Source: Linepithema humile
Taxonomy: Eukaryota; Arthropoda; Insecta; Hymenoptera; Formicidae
Length of the DNA: 64,000 nt
Assembly: GCF_040581485.1 (NCBI RefSeq)
Contig: NC_090133.1
Span: forward strand, 2,480,001 to 2,544,000
Direction of reading: 5' to 3'
The position numbers were made by a program, and so were the translations under genes. The notes beneath the pieces were generated by a model that saw nothing but the letters and a program-made list of their open reading frames with translations, was not told the DNA's origin and did not search any database. Below, in pieces: positions 1 through 13,952 of this stretch (positions are counted from its first letter, which is position 1; each line of letters starts with the position of its first letter).

Positions 1-655
1 ATGCGACGAACAGAACTAGAAAGTGAAACGTTATGTCACTTGAAAAGAATCTATTTCTCTCTTCAGCGCGAACGTATTAGCGTATCGATGCAAAACCTGC
101 TTGTATGTACGAGAGGCCTGTCACTCTATTGAACGATCATGCGAAAAATAAAATACACGGAATAACATTCCGCGCATACATACATATATCGGTCTAAATA
201 AATGTATCGTGCTTTGTCGATAGTTGACACGAAATGACAATTTATATTTCTCGCCGCCTGTCACCGGTTTAATATTACAAAGCGTGAATTTTCCTGTTGA
301 TTACGACTTGGTTACATTATCGCGCGATAACGCAAACTATCATATTCCGCTTATCGATCCCAATAAATATAGCGCGGTACGTTCTGCAGCGACGCGCGAT
401 AAGGCCGCGTCATTTTTGCGGGGTATATTTTTCACAACGCTCTCGCGCCGCCCAAGGATTTTCCCATGTCAGTTCGCGCAAACGAGGGGACGCGCTCTAT
501 CTCACGCGCATAATTCACCCCCGCGTTTATTACACATTTTATTTATGCGTATTACGCGGCCGACGCGACGCAAAGCGACGCGCAAGCGGCACGCCGTACG
601 TTTTTTATGCAAAGCGGAGTCATTCTCGTCAACGCGCAACGCAGCCGCTTCGCGA

Positions 656-661
656 CTCTCC

Positions 662-716
<55 letters not shown>
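656..716 (+). repeat. (CT)n microsatellite
   Basis: About 60 bases of CT with two TTT interruptions. It produces long Ser-Leu or Arg-Glu open frames that are not genes. Confidence 0.9.
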
Positions 717-719
<3 letters not shown>

Positions 720-1245
720 CGCGTAATATTCGCGAAAATAACTTCCGCCGCTTTTTGCGCGGCGAGATTTTCGCCGTGGTGCGAATTGCAGTTACGAAGA
801 ACACGAACGGAATACATTAACCGTTAGATTTTATGCATTTTATGCCCGAGCCGGTTAACTGCGCGATATTAAAGTATACGGAATATACACGGTCTAAACC
901 CGTTCTTTTAATTAAATAGATTTTCTCTGACCACGAGAGAATTTTATAAAATTGAAAGTACCTGTTATCTCTGTAAATATCTCACTGAGATATGAAAAGG
1001 TTAACATTGCTTAATGGCCGTGCATTATTAAAAGAAACTGAAAGCAAACTAGATAATTTTAAAGTAGCAGAAAAAGATTTAAAAACTGCGCAATAGAATC
1101 ACACGTCTACAATAAGCGTTTTCAGTTTAAAGAATCTTCTTACTTGTTTCAATTAATGTTTTCATTTCAAGTAATGGGGTGTTTTTTTTTTTTTTCTTTT
1201 CCTTCTTGCTCGCAAAATTTGATGAGTACATTAATGGTACTTATT

Positions 1246-1365
1246 TCGTGTGTGCGTATTCCGATTTTTGAAATGTTTCAGTCCGCATAAAGTGATAAAT
1301 AGAATTCTGTTTCAAGTTTAGTTGCAAATTATAAATCGTCAAGAGGAGGTTTAAAGATAAAGTAT
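1246..1365 (+). repeat. Dispersed repeat, copy A
   Basis: Shares a run of similar words in the same order with copies near 11.79 and 23.08 kb: GTGTGTGCGTATTCC, GATAAATAGAATTCTGTTT, then AAATTATAAATCG. By eye, similarity is modest and indels are common, consistent with an old transposon-derived family. Confidence 0.4.
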
Positions 1366-4300
1366 AAAATGTAAATTTCTATCTTTCGAAAAACTATATA
1401 TCATCGTTATCGCTATTATACAAACAATACAGTGCGCGACGGCGAATATTCCGCGTACATTTTCACGTCTCCCTCACCCTGCTTCTCATCGCTGGTCCCC
1501 GCAAAGTGCAGAACAAACGACGGGGCTTGACAGTCGTGAGTGCGGCGTGCGTAACTCGATACTCTCGCGATATTTTCGACCCTTCGAGAGGAAATCGATA
1601 TTAAAGAGCGACCAGCCGGAAGGGAAAATCAGAGGGGTTAGGGGGGGGGGAAAGAGAAGAGACGACGAGAGAGAGGGTAAAGAGATGGCGCGAAATTGAA
1701 ATTGCGGGGGTAAAGCGAGAACAGAGCTGCGGACGGCGAGGGAGAGGCAGGGGACATGTGCCGGCGGGAAAATTGAGCGTTTCACCTGCACAGATTCCAT
1801 AATTAAAATCAGTCGGTATCCGCTCGTCATTGTCCGCACCACGCGGATGTTCATCCCTCCTCGTGCAACCCCCTTCCCGCCGCTCCGCCTTCTCCCTCAG
1901 ATCACTGTCACCCTTCCGTCCGCGTTTGACGTCTCTCGTGCATTTTTGCGTTATTTAACGAGAAAACTTTTCAAATCGCATTCGCTGACCCTCGCGCGAC
2001 CCACGTATCGCCGATGTCGCGTTCCCTACAATTGTCCCGCCCCCTTCGTTTCGCCCGCGAGAGGATCCGCGAGTCGCAAGCGCCGGCGGAGCGATACTCT
2101 CGAAGTTATGATCGTTGAATAATGCTGTATTTGTTTCATTTCTACGCGACAGTTTCAACAATTGCAAAATTGTTACTGAAAAAAAGGGATTTATCTTTAA
2201 AGCTTTAACAACAGTTAGCTTCAACAGAACGTAACATTTAATTTTATTAAAAATTCAATCATTTCAGCGCGTTTCCTTTATTTGTTAATAACGATCGTGT
2301 AAAAAATTTTATATTTGCCCCCGTCGTATTATTATCATAGAAGGCAAACAAATTTCCTGAATGGTGACCCATGTCACTTTAAAATTCTATTTCTCTCTTG
2401 TGCTTTTTGCTATACGTAAGGGGCATGATATTCCAAGAAACGCGCTCAAGGATGCATCCTTCAATCGACTGGAAATACGAAACTCCTGGTATTTAAGTGA
2501 CATCCTTACGGAGCAAGCGGATGGTAGAGAATTGGCAGAGGGATGCAGGATGAAGAAAACGCAGGAGAAAGGACGAAGTTCCCGCCGGATCGGAGCGGAG
2601 CTCTCAAAGTGGCTCGACGGCTCGTTATAAATTGTCGCAGAGTCGGCTCGTGATAGGGCGCGGAATCGCACAGGGATGGGCGATTGGGTATAAGTTCGAC
2701 GATCGCGGCGAGTTCCTTCCGATGGAACAAATTAATTCCGCGAAGAACAAAGACGACGTAGAATGACTCTGCCATTTGAAGTTGGCAAATCGTATTTTGA
2801 TAACGCCGCCAGAGATTGAGAATTTAATCGGAAATATATCCAGATCGACATTGTCGGAACAATATAATTTAAGGCTAAGCAAAGCCGGTAATCAAAATTA
2901 ATCAAAATAATGTCAGATTGATATTTGAAAAATTGTACAAAATTGAAGAATTCACGACTTTTTAGAAAAAATACAATTTTTATATTAGACGAAAATTACA
3001 AGGTCTGTAAAGTTGGTAACCTGAAATGCGAATTTTTATCAAACTTATGCGGCACTGACCACAATTTCATCATATTTATTAATATATAATGTTTTTGTCC
3101 ATCCTGCAAAGAAAAATTATACACAAGCAAAAAAATTGTGGAGTTGTATAAGTTTGGTAAAATATCACATTTCGAGGTGCCAGCTTCGCAGATCTAAAAG
3201 CACATAATGCAGCGGGGAATTTAATAAAAGTCCGGCCGAGATCGCGAGAAGACCGGATGCAACTCACCCTTCGAAGGACTGAAGGATAGAGCTGAAGGAC
3301 TCTGGTTTCACTTTAATTCCTAACCCTCCCTCCGTCCTTCTCTCTCGCCTTTCAGTAATGCCACTATTCGGAGAAATCTCCCCTTTGTCTCGCCTTCCGC
3401 GGCTCGTCAAAAATTAATTCCTAATCGAGTTAGCTCTCTTTCCCGGCGCAGAACTCGTTAAGGAAGTTGCATCGTCCTTTGTGCGACGCTCCACCACCCT
3501 CACTGCTCTGTCGACTCCATTCCCTCCGTTCCACCACCGTTCTCAATATCTTGCCGCCTCGCAGCCCTAATCGCGTTGAGATAAAAAAGTTGGCGATGCC
3601 ACAGGCAAAAGAAATTATCGCGATTCTGTTTGTGCGAACTTTTCCATAAAGCGAGCCCGCGCGCAGCGTTGCCGGCAGCGACCGGCGCTGTGACGTTTGT
3701 TCTCAAGAGCGAAGAAGCGCCCGCGATCTTATCGTCGACGGTGCACTTCTTCCCCGAAGAATAGATCGGTTTATTTGTTTTTCCCCGTGGAGAAGTTTCG
3801 GTACACAGTCTCGATATTTATAGAGCCGCGGAACTGTCGGATGTAATAGCATAATTTATTGGCGATTTTATCGCCAATGGCAAAGTTGAACTTTTCTCCT
3901 CGGATATTGCGAAAAAGTGGATAATGTTGCGCTACGTAGGATAATGTTCTTATTTTGCGCCGGATTTTGGAATGTCATCTATAGCTTAGAGATTATATCA
4001 CTCCTAAGTTAAATATTCCTAGTTCCTATTAAGGGATTTAAATTCGTAACACAAGTTTCAATTATAATGTACAAAAAATTAATCTGCGCTGCAAGAAAGC
4101 GTGTTTCTGATAGATTTAGCTGGACTCTGTTTTTAGTGCGAGATAAGTAACTGGTTAAATATTTCGCAGCAATCTCATAATTTATTGCTCATCGCATATG
4201 TGATGCACAAAAACATCACAAGTTCTCCTGTAATAACAAAAAGTGAATGTATCACAGTGAAGCCAAAATAACGGCTTTGGTGCAAAATAGAGTCCGGAAT

Positions 4301-5661
4301 ATACATAATTTACACCGAAACTTCAAATTACGTTCGCAAGAGTTTCATAAACTGAAATTTAAATAAAATTAAATACACGCTTCTAAAGGTAAAAAGAAAA
4401 TTTGAAAAGCATACAAAATAAGCAAATAGGAAATATAATTGTTATTCTAAGGTAATAAAATAAAATATTATTATTTAGATTACTATAAGAAATTATTAAA
4501 AAATCTAACGTAATAATGCAAAGCTACAGTTGTCGCAAAATGTTTGTTGCGAAACGAATAATCTGGCACGAATTAGAGAACTTTTATCCTAGTCGTTATA
4601 AAATAATTGGCACGTGTTTATAAATGATAGCGCAAAATTTGCGAAGCCGTTAAGAAAATAGCAATCTGAGAAAAAGGATTAATTATACATGTATGTTAAG
4701 GGTTTCGCGGCGCGGGTATAGTCGATTTCCATCCGCCGGAAATGGCGTGTCTCTTCCTCCTTCAGCAGAGTAATACTATTACATGAAAGGCCGGCGGCTC
4801 CGCGCGGAACTTTTAAGTCACTTTTAATGTAAAGTCGGCTGCGCCGCTGCGCAAACTACTTTCCGCCGAGTACTATTTTCCCCGGCGCTCTTTAAACAAA
4901 TTTTTAGCCATCAACGAGAACCACCGACTCGGCGCTGAAAATTTCCCGAGATCACGCGCGGTACGCAATTTACAGCTATCGATCAGACTGCTATTTTCAT
5001 TATAATTTTTACGTTAAAACAATCGTTACTGCATTACAAGTATTGCGCATTGTGAAATATTTCTCAATAAAAAAAAAACAATGAAATTCTATTCTAATAT
5101 TAATTTTCAAATTTTATTTTTTTTAAACAAAGATCTCAATAAACTTTTCAATAGCTATCAAGCATCGTAAAATGTTATTATCGTCATCGCATTAATTGTA
5201 TTCTTCTTTTTACGTAAAATTGAGGTAAAAGTGTGTCTAGACACGATGTTAGACACGAAAATCTCTATTTCCATCGCTAAATCATCCGTATTCCTACTTC
5301 CAGAACACCGTCAAGGGAAAAGAGAGAAAGGGATATCGCCCCATAAGTATCACGCGACCCACATGATGGCAACATGCGAGCGCATCCATTTCAGGGTCAG
5401 CGGGTAATCCCCAAAGGTGATTGATCTGACCTGGCCATGAAAGTGCGAAGGTGCGCGAAAGGTAGAAAGGGGAATATATAGATCCAGCGTTAAATACGGC
5501 GTACAGAAATATATGCTTCTAAATTGGCGTCGAAAGACATGCAACCAGTTGATTGGAAATTTGATTTTAATACTTTCACGACTGTATATATTCGACTCTG
5601 CTCAACACTTGGAGAGCCGCTCTATTATATTAAACTGATGTAAAATCCGACATTTCATATG

Positions 5662-5823
5662 CGAAGAAAATTTTATATCAAAAGTTACTATGTACGACAG
5701 TAACCGTGGATCAGGAAGAAGTTATAAAAATTTTTACTATGTTTTTCACATGTAAAACATAGTAAAAATTTTCAGTCCGCGGCTACTGCCGTACATAGTA
5801 AGTTTTGACATAAAATTTTCTCC
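5662..5823. repeat. Imperfect long hairpin (possible DNA-transposon remnant)
   Basis: An outer arm at 5662-5709 pairs with 5775-5822, and an inner arm AAAAATTTTTACTATG (from 5726) pairs with 5754-5772 around a short CACATGT loop. The left arm has a small insertion relative to the right. Arms are diverged, as in an old foldback or MITE-like element; no clean target duplication is visible. Confidence 0.6.
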
Positions 5824-6442
5824 GTGTATTACACGACCTAATACAATAATGCAAAAAAACAGTAAAATTACGTGACCGGCCGCGAAAGTGTTGACGGACT
5901 TTCTAATCCGAGATCTGTGCACCAAATTACAGACACTCGTAAATCGCGTCACGAAAGTCGGTGTTTAAGTCGACAAAAAATAAAAGCGAATTTGTATGCA
6001 TTTTTGATCTTTGGTTTGTATTTTCGCGCGTATTGAAAATTATTTTATCTAAATACGAGACGTGTTTACTCATCGATTTCAATTTGATACCAATTGCGGT
6101 GTCCAAGATATTTAATATCATTGGCCGAAAATATTCGACACTGTTAATCGGATACTGATTAAATAACAGCGTATGAAATCATAAACATATCATTAATTCG
6201 CCAATATTTCCATGTAAAATGAATTAGCGCCGCGGGGTGGAAGAAAGACAGAAAAGGGCGGAGGCAGGGCAAAAACTCGTAATGCTAACGAGCTGGCAAT
6301 TCGATCCTGCAACAGGGCCCAAGGGGCTGGCGCAAAGTTCTCTCTGCTCCTTGCGCACCGGTTTTCTTTTTCGACCCCACCCTCGCAATGTTTCTATCTC
6401 TCTTTTCGGGGCGATTCGGCACGCTCGATTTAATTCACTCAC

Positions 6443-9400
6443 CGTGAAGAGCCTTCAGATATGCCTTTCCCGCGTTGATCAGCTGCCTGGCGCCAGGATT
6501 AAACTTGTCCAGAATATTCTGAAATAACAAAAGAAAAGCGTGTCATGAATTGCGCTCGACAATATTGGCAAAAAACTGTTACAATTTAAAAACAACGAAT
6601 TTCTTATTTCACATCAAATAAATGAATTTGGATTTTACGTAAAGTTGCAATGTTGCAAATTAATATGAGTTTCTATCGGAGAAATATTCGTAGCTGATAT
6701 CTTTTTTCTGATCGATAAAAAAAAGAGAGAAAAAACTTTTAGACATGAACATTCTCTGAAATTAACTGCAAGAAATGAAATAGCAATTACGAAATTGCAA
6801 ACGCCAGAATGAGTTCCGTAGCGCAATGATCACAGCACTATTTTTGCTATAGTTTTAGCCGAATAACTTCTAAGCCGTTCGGTAAATTCGCAGGAATTTT
6901 TGTATTAATATTTATTAAAATTTATTCAATATTTGTAGAATTTTTCATCTACAATATTTTTTCAAATTTGTCGATAAGTATACATAACTTTTCACGAATC
7001 AATGCAAATGTAAAAATTAAATAACTTTTAACTGACCAGAGAATCATGTTTAACTTTTGCGCAAATATTCGCAATTAGTAAAAATATTCAAATTCAATAA
7101 ATATTTAAAAATAGTAAAACAAGTTATGATATTTTTGCGATTTTAATACACGACAAGCATCCTTAAACTAACGTCAAACGTTAAAATTTCGAAGTACAAG
7201 TTTATTTTTTGCACTGTCGACAAGTTCGACGTTATTAATACAGAAATTATACGGACAACTTTATTATATTAGCGAATGCATAAATTGTTTGCCGGTAGAC
7301 AATTAATAACAGAGCTACATGGATAAATAATTCAACAAAATGGATCAAATAGACAATAATTACTTTATGGCAGGACTTTGGCAAACGCATCACAGAAATA
7401 TTTCGTGATAGAAATGCTTTAGCGAGCGCTTTTAATGACAGAAATGCTTTGTTGCATTAGAAGACGCATGAATTATTTGCCAACGGATAATTGGCGATAA
7501 TAGCGCGAATTAATGGCGGAATATTCTGGAAATGTAATTATCTCTTCAAAACCGGTGTGTGTACTCAGTTTTATCGATGGAAAAGTTATAATAGACTTTA
7601 TTGCCACACAGTGAATACGGAAACTGATTTAATAGCGGATAACTGCTACTGATAGCATAAATTGGATATCAAAGTTCAAGCACTGTACGCGAAACTTAAA
7701 TGCAAGATTCGACAGTTCGAAGAATCACGAGCACACACAATCGAATTCCTTAAATTTGTTTATCCAAAAAAATCCCAATTTCAGGGAAAAAATGTCTAAA
7801 GCGTGAACAGTAGGAAAATTTCCGCTATTTTTCCTAATTTAAAAACATTTATGCCAACGAAATGTACAAAACTTTAATCGCTAAACATTCGAAACTGGCG
7901 CAAAGTTTTCCCGCGAGTTTTCGACCCTCCTCGACGTTCCAATTCAAGAAATTCTAAATACACAAACCCTACTGCGCCCAAGACAAATCCCAAAATCTCG
8001 GTTAAGTCGACTTAACTGAAGTTAGGATCAATGTTTTCCCGAACCGTACACAAAAACATGCCGGGGATCGTCCGTCGATTGCTCAAGGCAGCTTCCGCCA
8101 TGTTGCCGGCGTCACGGCAAGTCAGGCGTCGTTCCGGAAGCGGAATCTGGTTTGGGGTTTCCTTTCCTTTCGGCGCGGCGCGTCGCCGTTGCCGTCGAAG
8201 TTAAGGTGGCACTCACGAGGCGTAACTCCGCTGATGCGGTTACGATGTATCGATCTCGGTAAGAGCGTGACGGCTAAATTAAACTCGGCTCACCCCTCCC
8301 TCGACCTTCGGTATTGCCCCCGGGCCGACGGGTTCCGCCAGCGTCAGGTGCGTCGGAAGGTAACGACGCCGTCGTTCGATTCGATAGCGCGCCAATTATT
8401 TCCGCGTTTCCGCCTGGAAATTCGCGCGCGCCGTTGCTCCCGCCGCCGTGACGATCGCGATCGAATTCGTTCCTCAAAAAACCACGATCACTTGATTAAC
8501 GCTCGTGAAATCAATATTCTACGTCGCGACCAATACTTCATCGTTCAGTGCAGAAGCATATCAGAGCCAAGCCGCACTTGGCAGCGCGTATGAATAATAT
8601 CAGAAATTAATCTGAGGCTGTGAAGACTCCATTTACATTCCGATGGAATGTCGATTCGAAATTATAAAACTGTTACTCGCAAACGAAAGAAAAAAATTAA
8701 CAAGATTTATTATATTTGATTGCATTCCCCAACGTTTGTTTCAACATTAAATCACAATAATAAAAATAATAACGGTAATATTACCGTCGGTTAATTAATT
8801 ATTCCACGCGAGAACCAAGACTTTAGGTGTCTACGCTGCGGCACGCCGTACAGTCGGCCGCATATTCTTACGCAACTCGGAGCGAACGCCGCGGGGCAAA
8901 ATTGCCGCTGTCGTGAAAGAATGTGTTCACGAGGTGAACGAACGATATCGAGAATCGACTCGGCTCCGTGTGTCGAGAGATGGATATCTCGCGATATGCG
9001 CGCATAGGTACACGGCTTGTACAATAAGTATTCAGGCTGCTTCAATAAAAATTCAAAATTTTCGGATAGACATTTGTATTTATATTAGTCGCCAACGTAC
9101 ATTTCTCGGAATACATAATTTTGATTATTCACGTGAATGCTGAGACTCGGAAATCTTGTTATTGAAACACGGTTGGGCGGTCTCGTCACTTCCGCTCGAA
9201 TGTCTGAAACGCTGTCATACCGCTTCTCTTTCACGGCTATTTTCAATTTGGGAAACAGAAAACGTTTCACCGACGTATTTGCTGGGCTTCGTCCCGGCGG
9301 ACTTTTTTTCCTTCTGTTTCCCAAATTGAAAATGAAATAGAAGCGGTACGACAGTGTTTCGGACGTTCAGGCAAAAGTGATGACGTGAGACGCGCAATTT

Positions 9401-11271
9401 CACAACGAGACTTCCAAACCAGCTTTTCGACACTCCGCGTAAAACAAATATAAATAAAAATTCTTATCTGAAAAAAGGGTTTTATTCAGGTAATCCGAGA
9501 GAACGTTGCATGCATATCAAAGATCAGGCCAGTCGAGTCGCGTGCCTGGACTCAACGATGCGTTATGCAACGTGGATAAACGCTGGCACTCGCCAGCGTA
9601 ATTTTCTCAAGCGCGATTTTTCCGAATTCCGACGCGACACGCCGCGAAAGGACGCCGCAATTGCGCATGTATTATCGATCATTCGCGCTTTTTTTGCACA
9701 AGCAATTTTTATAATTTCACCTTTCGTTATTTACGTCGCTCATATTATTTACGTTACCGCGCTTCATTTACGTCATCCGCTTGCCATTCACATCACCCGC
9801 GCGTTTATTTATCCCAGTTATATTTCGCCTCTAATATTTACGGCGTCTGCCATTCATTATTTTATCGCGAAAATTCCCCCGATCTCTAACGCCCGGATTA
9901 TGACTCAAAGTGCGCGCCATAAATCGCGGCGGTTCGATTTGTTTTTTTCGAGATTTACGGCGAAGTAAAAAGTGTCGTCGCCGGGGACCGAAAGTTCGTG
10001 CCGCGATCGATAAAAGGCCGCGGTAAATTTAGTCGGCCGATTCCGTTACAGTTCGCATAACTGGGCACTGCGAGCGAAATGGACGCAGCCCTCTCTAACA
10101 TCTCTTATTGGCGTACGGCCACTTCGAAGCGAAGAAGGGAGAAGGAGAGACAGAAAACCGGAGATAAAGTCGAAGCCGATGAATGTCGACTAACGGGATA
10201 GCGTTGCATGAATTTAGCGTGCGTGTCCGCCGCGCGCAAACATCCGCGTGCGGACTCTCCTCGTCTTGCTCAATGGCCACTCCTGTTTAGTCGTTAAAAT
10301 CTATTTTCCGCAGATAGTTAGCATTCCTCACGTGTGGTTGCGCGATAACGAGGTGTATCGTCATGTATGATGACTATGGTAATGCTGCAATCGAATTCTT
10401 TTTAACAATTCGCGAAACGAAATTCTTCACGAAATTTATGAAGCAATATTTTCAACTTGTACATTTTGATGCAACATTCGATATTATATATCTTGATGAA
10501 ATCTCTAAGTTGAAAAAAAGTTTTTTTAGTTTTCCGATTTTTAAATAAAAAATGAAATACTTTTTAATAAATGCACCTGTTCTGAATTTGAAAGAAAATG
10601 CTAATTTTGTTCAGGGAACTCTTTCAAGAAATATTCATAGAGAGAGAGCAAAAAAGAAAAAGAAAGCCATTCGAGTTTCGAGCATTAAATTTACAAAATA
10701 TTGGCAAGAAGTGAAGAGCTGATCAGCCAGCCGCAAATTAAAAACAGAATCTCCGGAGAGACATGCTCGACGGAAATTCTCCACGTACCGATGACATTCC
10801 TTCAGAATTCCCTGATTTCTTCGAGCAGAAACAAATTCTTGGAGAATTTTCTAGGTTTTTCCAGATAGTAAACACTGCGACAGCTAAACCCCTTCGATCA
10901 GAAATTTGCCGGAAGGAAGATGCGCTTGTGTAAAATTAAATGTTTACCGAACAAATAATAATTATTGCAGATTACGAGACAATGCAATTTAATATCAGTA
11001 ATTTATCTCTTGTCAAAACACTCGTGAGAACAATCGACTACCGCGCGATAGTAGCTCTGAGCAACCATTTATTTCCGTCTTCATTCAGAGAAACGAAAGA
11101 GACTGAGAAAGGGACAGAGAAAGATGCAGGTTCGCTGGACGACCCGGTGACCTCCTCAGCGAGGAGGATTTACCGGTGGATGGTCTTGCCCAGGGATCCT
11201 CTCGAGGCGCGGATTCTGTGGTCGTAATTCACCGCGGTTACCGTTAAACGGGGAAAGAGCCTAACTGCTGC

Positions 11272-11307
<36 letters not shown>

Positions 11308-13918
11308 GGGGGGAGAGAGAGAGAGAATGACGTTGCTGCAGTGAACGTACAAAAATGTAGCCTGACTCTGGTCAGGAGAGTGAAAATGCCCGCAGTGTCT
11401 CTCAACCACAATGATTCCTTCACAATTATTATGACAGTCGACTCTCCTATTCCGCCGGCGTTATCGTACGTTGAAACCACAAGACAGGTATTATAGCATG
11501 ACGAATCAGGCTGTAACGAATCAGTTAAAACGTACATTTTGTAAAAGCCACGATAATAAATACCCGATGTCTTGCGTTTTTGAATTTTTTGCCCGGAAGA
11601 TTGCACGTTACATCCAACTCTTCCACTTTTCTCGCGAAGAATTTTTCTTAATTGTTTTGCATTGCTGAAGCTAGCTTGAAACGAAGCGCGACAGAAATCT
11701 ATCTATAATTTCACGTGATAGAAAACAGAGGGGAAATCGGAATACACGCGTACAAACACATACATAGAAATGTACGGATATGGATTTTACGCATGTGTGT
11801 GTTTTGATGTTTCGCATGCGCTTCGTGTATTACGCGACGCATAAAATTTTAAATAGAACTCTATTTTAGAATTCGTAAATTATAGATCACTTAAAAGTAT
11901 CGAGAGAGACCAAACACGTGTCTACACTTTTATTCTTCCTTTTCTCCAGAGCAATCTGTCAAGTGGAACGGAAACGACTTTTTCATTTGATCGTATCAAA
12001 GATTTTCTTTTGCAATCACAAATTCTCAAGATGATTACCTGTGTTTTGTACGGCATGTATCGTGTATAATTTCTATACTCGCGCGTGCAATAAAAAGAGG
12101 AGGCGGAAAGAAATCAGGCCTCCAAGATTTAGCCCGACATAATCGGGGTTAATCGGTTTGCAAAGCGACAGAAAACCGATCGAATAACTTCTGTTAAAAA
12201 GGAAAATAACAAGCCAGGCGAAGGAAAGAAGGAAGCTTGTGCATTCATCTGGAACGAACTGTAAGAAGTGGAAGCGATAGCAGCCGGGTATACCGTTAGC
12301 ACCAAGGAAAACCGGCATGTCAAACCGGTCGAATTTTTGGCGCGCGATTGCGCACGCAAGTGCGGTCTGTCCGTTTCGCAATCTTATGCAAACTCAATCC
12401 TCATGTGCATACAGCTAAGGTGCAACGAAGGTCAATGCGCTCATTTCGAGTCGCGTCGCGTTTTTCTTGCACAGGCACGAATAATTTCTTCCGCAAATGA
12501 GAGAAATTCTTGTACTTCTGAAATTAAAACGGCACATCCACTCGAACGCCGAGGAATTCCTCAATTTCCAAGAATTTTATTCAATGAAGCTTCCAGACAA
12601 AAATAAAGCGCTTCTTACGTGCAAAGTAAAAGTAAATTTTTGTGTGCTGAACAAAATTTTTAATATTTTCTATTTAAACTCGTTAAAAAATTAAGAAGCA
12701 GACAAGAAAATAAGAAACCGACTTTCCGACAGAAAGTCCTCGAATTTTTCAAGTAGAAAATAAATTTCCTTAGAATTTCAAGCTTTTTCCCACAGTAAAC
12801 AATCTGCAAAAATATTCGAGCTAAATTTCACTGCTAATAAGTTCTAATAACGGCCAATTTTGTGTACTTCCCCTTTTCTTGCTTTGAGAAATCTTCTCGA
12901 ATGCACGTCTATTTCGCAAGAGTGCTCTCAGTCCTCTTGAAATCTTTAATCGCGCGAACATCAATCAAGTATGATGAAGTTATTCCCGGGAACGGGAGTG
13001 GACCCGGTAAAACAGATGTAATCCTTAGAAATTCGCGCGGGTCCTTAATTACTCATTAAGGACGTCATCCGCAAGCAGCGCCTTTATAATTGCACATACG
13101 TTACCGACAGACGACGCCATTTAATCGTTTCGTTCCGCAACGAAACGAAAGCTCTCCCTCCCTACCTCCCCTTCTCTTCTCTCTCTTGCTCTTTCCATCT
13201 CTATTTCCCCCGACGGGCCTGACAAATTAGAGACACTCGCGGGCTTTAATGAGTTTTGGTCCTAATTAAGCCCGGGGACTCGAGGTAGCGTCAATACGTA
13301 AAGTTAACCGAACGGCGTGCACGAATAATCCGGACGAGCGCGATAACGCGTAATTATCATTAATTGGCTCTTCCGCGGATAATCGCGTTAGCTGCCGGAA
13401 CTAACGAAAGCACTTTTGCGCTAAAGAATTTTTGTGCCAGATAACAATGCGATTTTCGCAAAGTCTCTGTTTGATACTGTTGGATTCCGTGAAACAAAAT
13501 CGACGGAGAACATTATGCACGAATTGTCTCGAATAGAATTTTTGTGACGAACGTGAAACGCTATGTTTCAATTGTCTAAAAATTAAAGGCTTTTGAAAAC
13601 GAGTCTCGGCACGCCAAAGTTCCGAAACTTGGAATTTTCACACTCACGCGCTTACGCGAATAAAAGTCGATGCGACGCGCAGCGAAATTCATTGGACGAA
13701 CTCCGGGCGGGCCACTTGGTGCGAATCGAGCGGAAAGTTTCCGGCGAAAAGTTGCCCTTTTCGTTTCCGACGATGGACCGAAGAAACGGAGAGAAGAAAC
13801 AGAAAGCCTCCTCAAAAAAGGTCCGCGGAGATTTACGCGAGCAGCAGAAAAGCTCGAGAAAAGCTCGTCCGACGATCGCGAAATTGAGTTTCCCGAGGAG
13901 ATCTTTACACCGTGCTCG

Positions 13919-13952
<34 letters not shown>

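Larger units (their letters stand above)
1..6442 (-). other. Intronic DNA of IRSp53 (next coding exon lies left of the window)
   Basis: Non-coding. No exon of the later I-BAR domain was found here. It contains a CT microsatellite (656-716), a G-run (about 1640-1650), one copy of a dispersed repeat (about 1246-1365) and a long imperfect hairpin (5662-5823). Open frames here are short, lack family similarity that I recognise, and several are products of the CT repeat. Confidence 0.7.

Noticed and set aside
224..827. Long open frames of 176-198 codons on the plus strand and 62-100 codons on the minus strand.
   Set aside because: They are carried by a CT microsatellite that gives Ser-Leu or Arg-Glu runs; the rest has no domain, no splice context and no similarity I know.
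8189..8593. 134-codon plus-strand frame in IRSp53 intron 1.
   Set aside because: Arg-rich composition from CpG-rich DNA, no recognised domain, no start context or splice partners.
9137..9433. Frames on both strands with mirrored peptides (LGNLVIETR-like and FGSLVVKLR-like).
   Set aside because: The resemblance arises because the DNA is an inverted repeat; it is a hairpin, not two genes.
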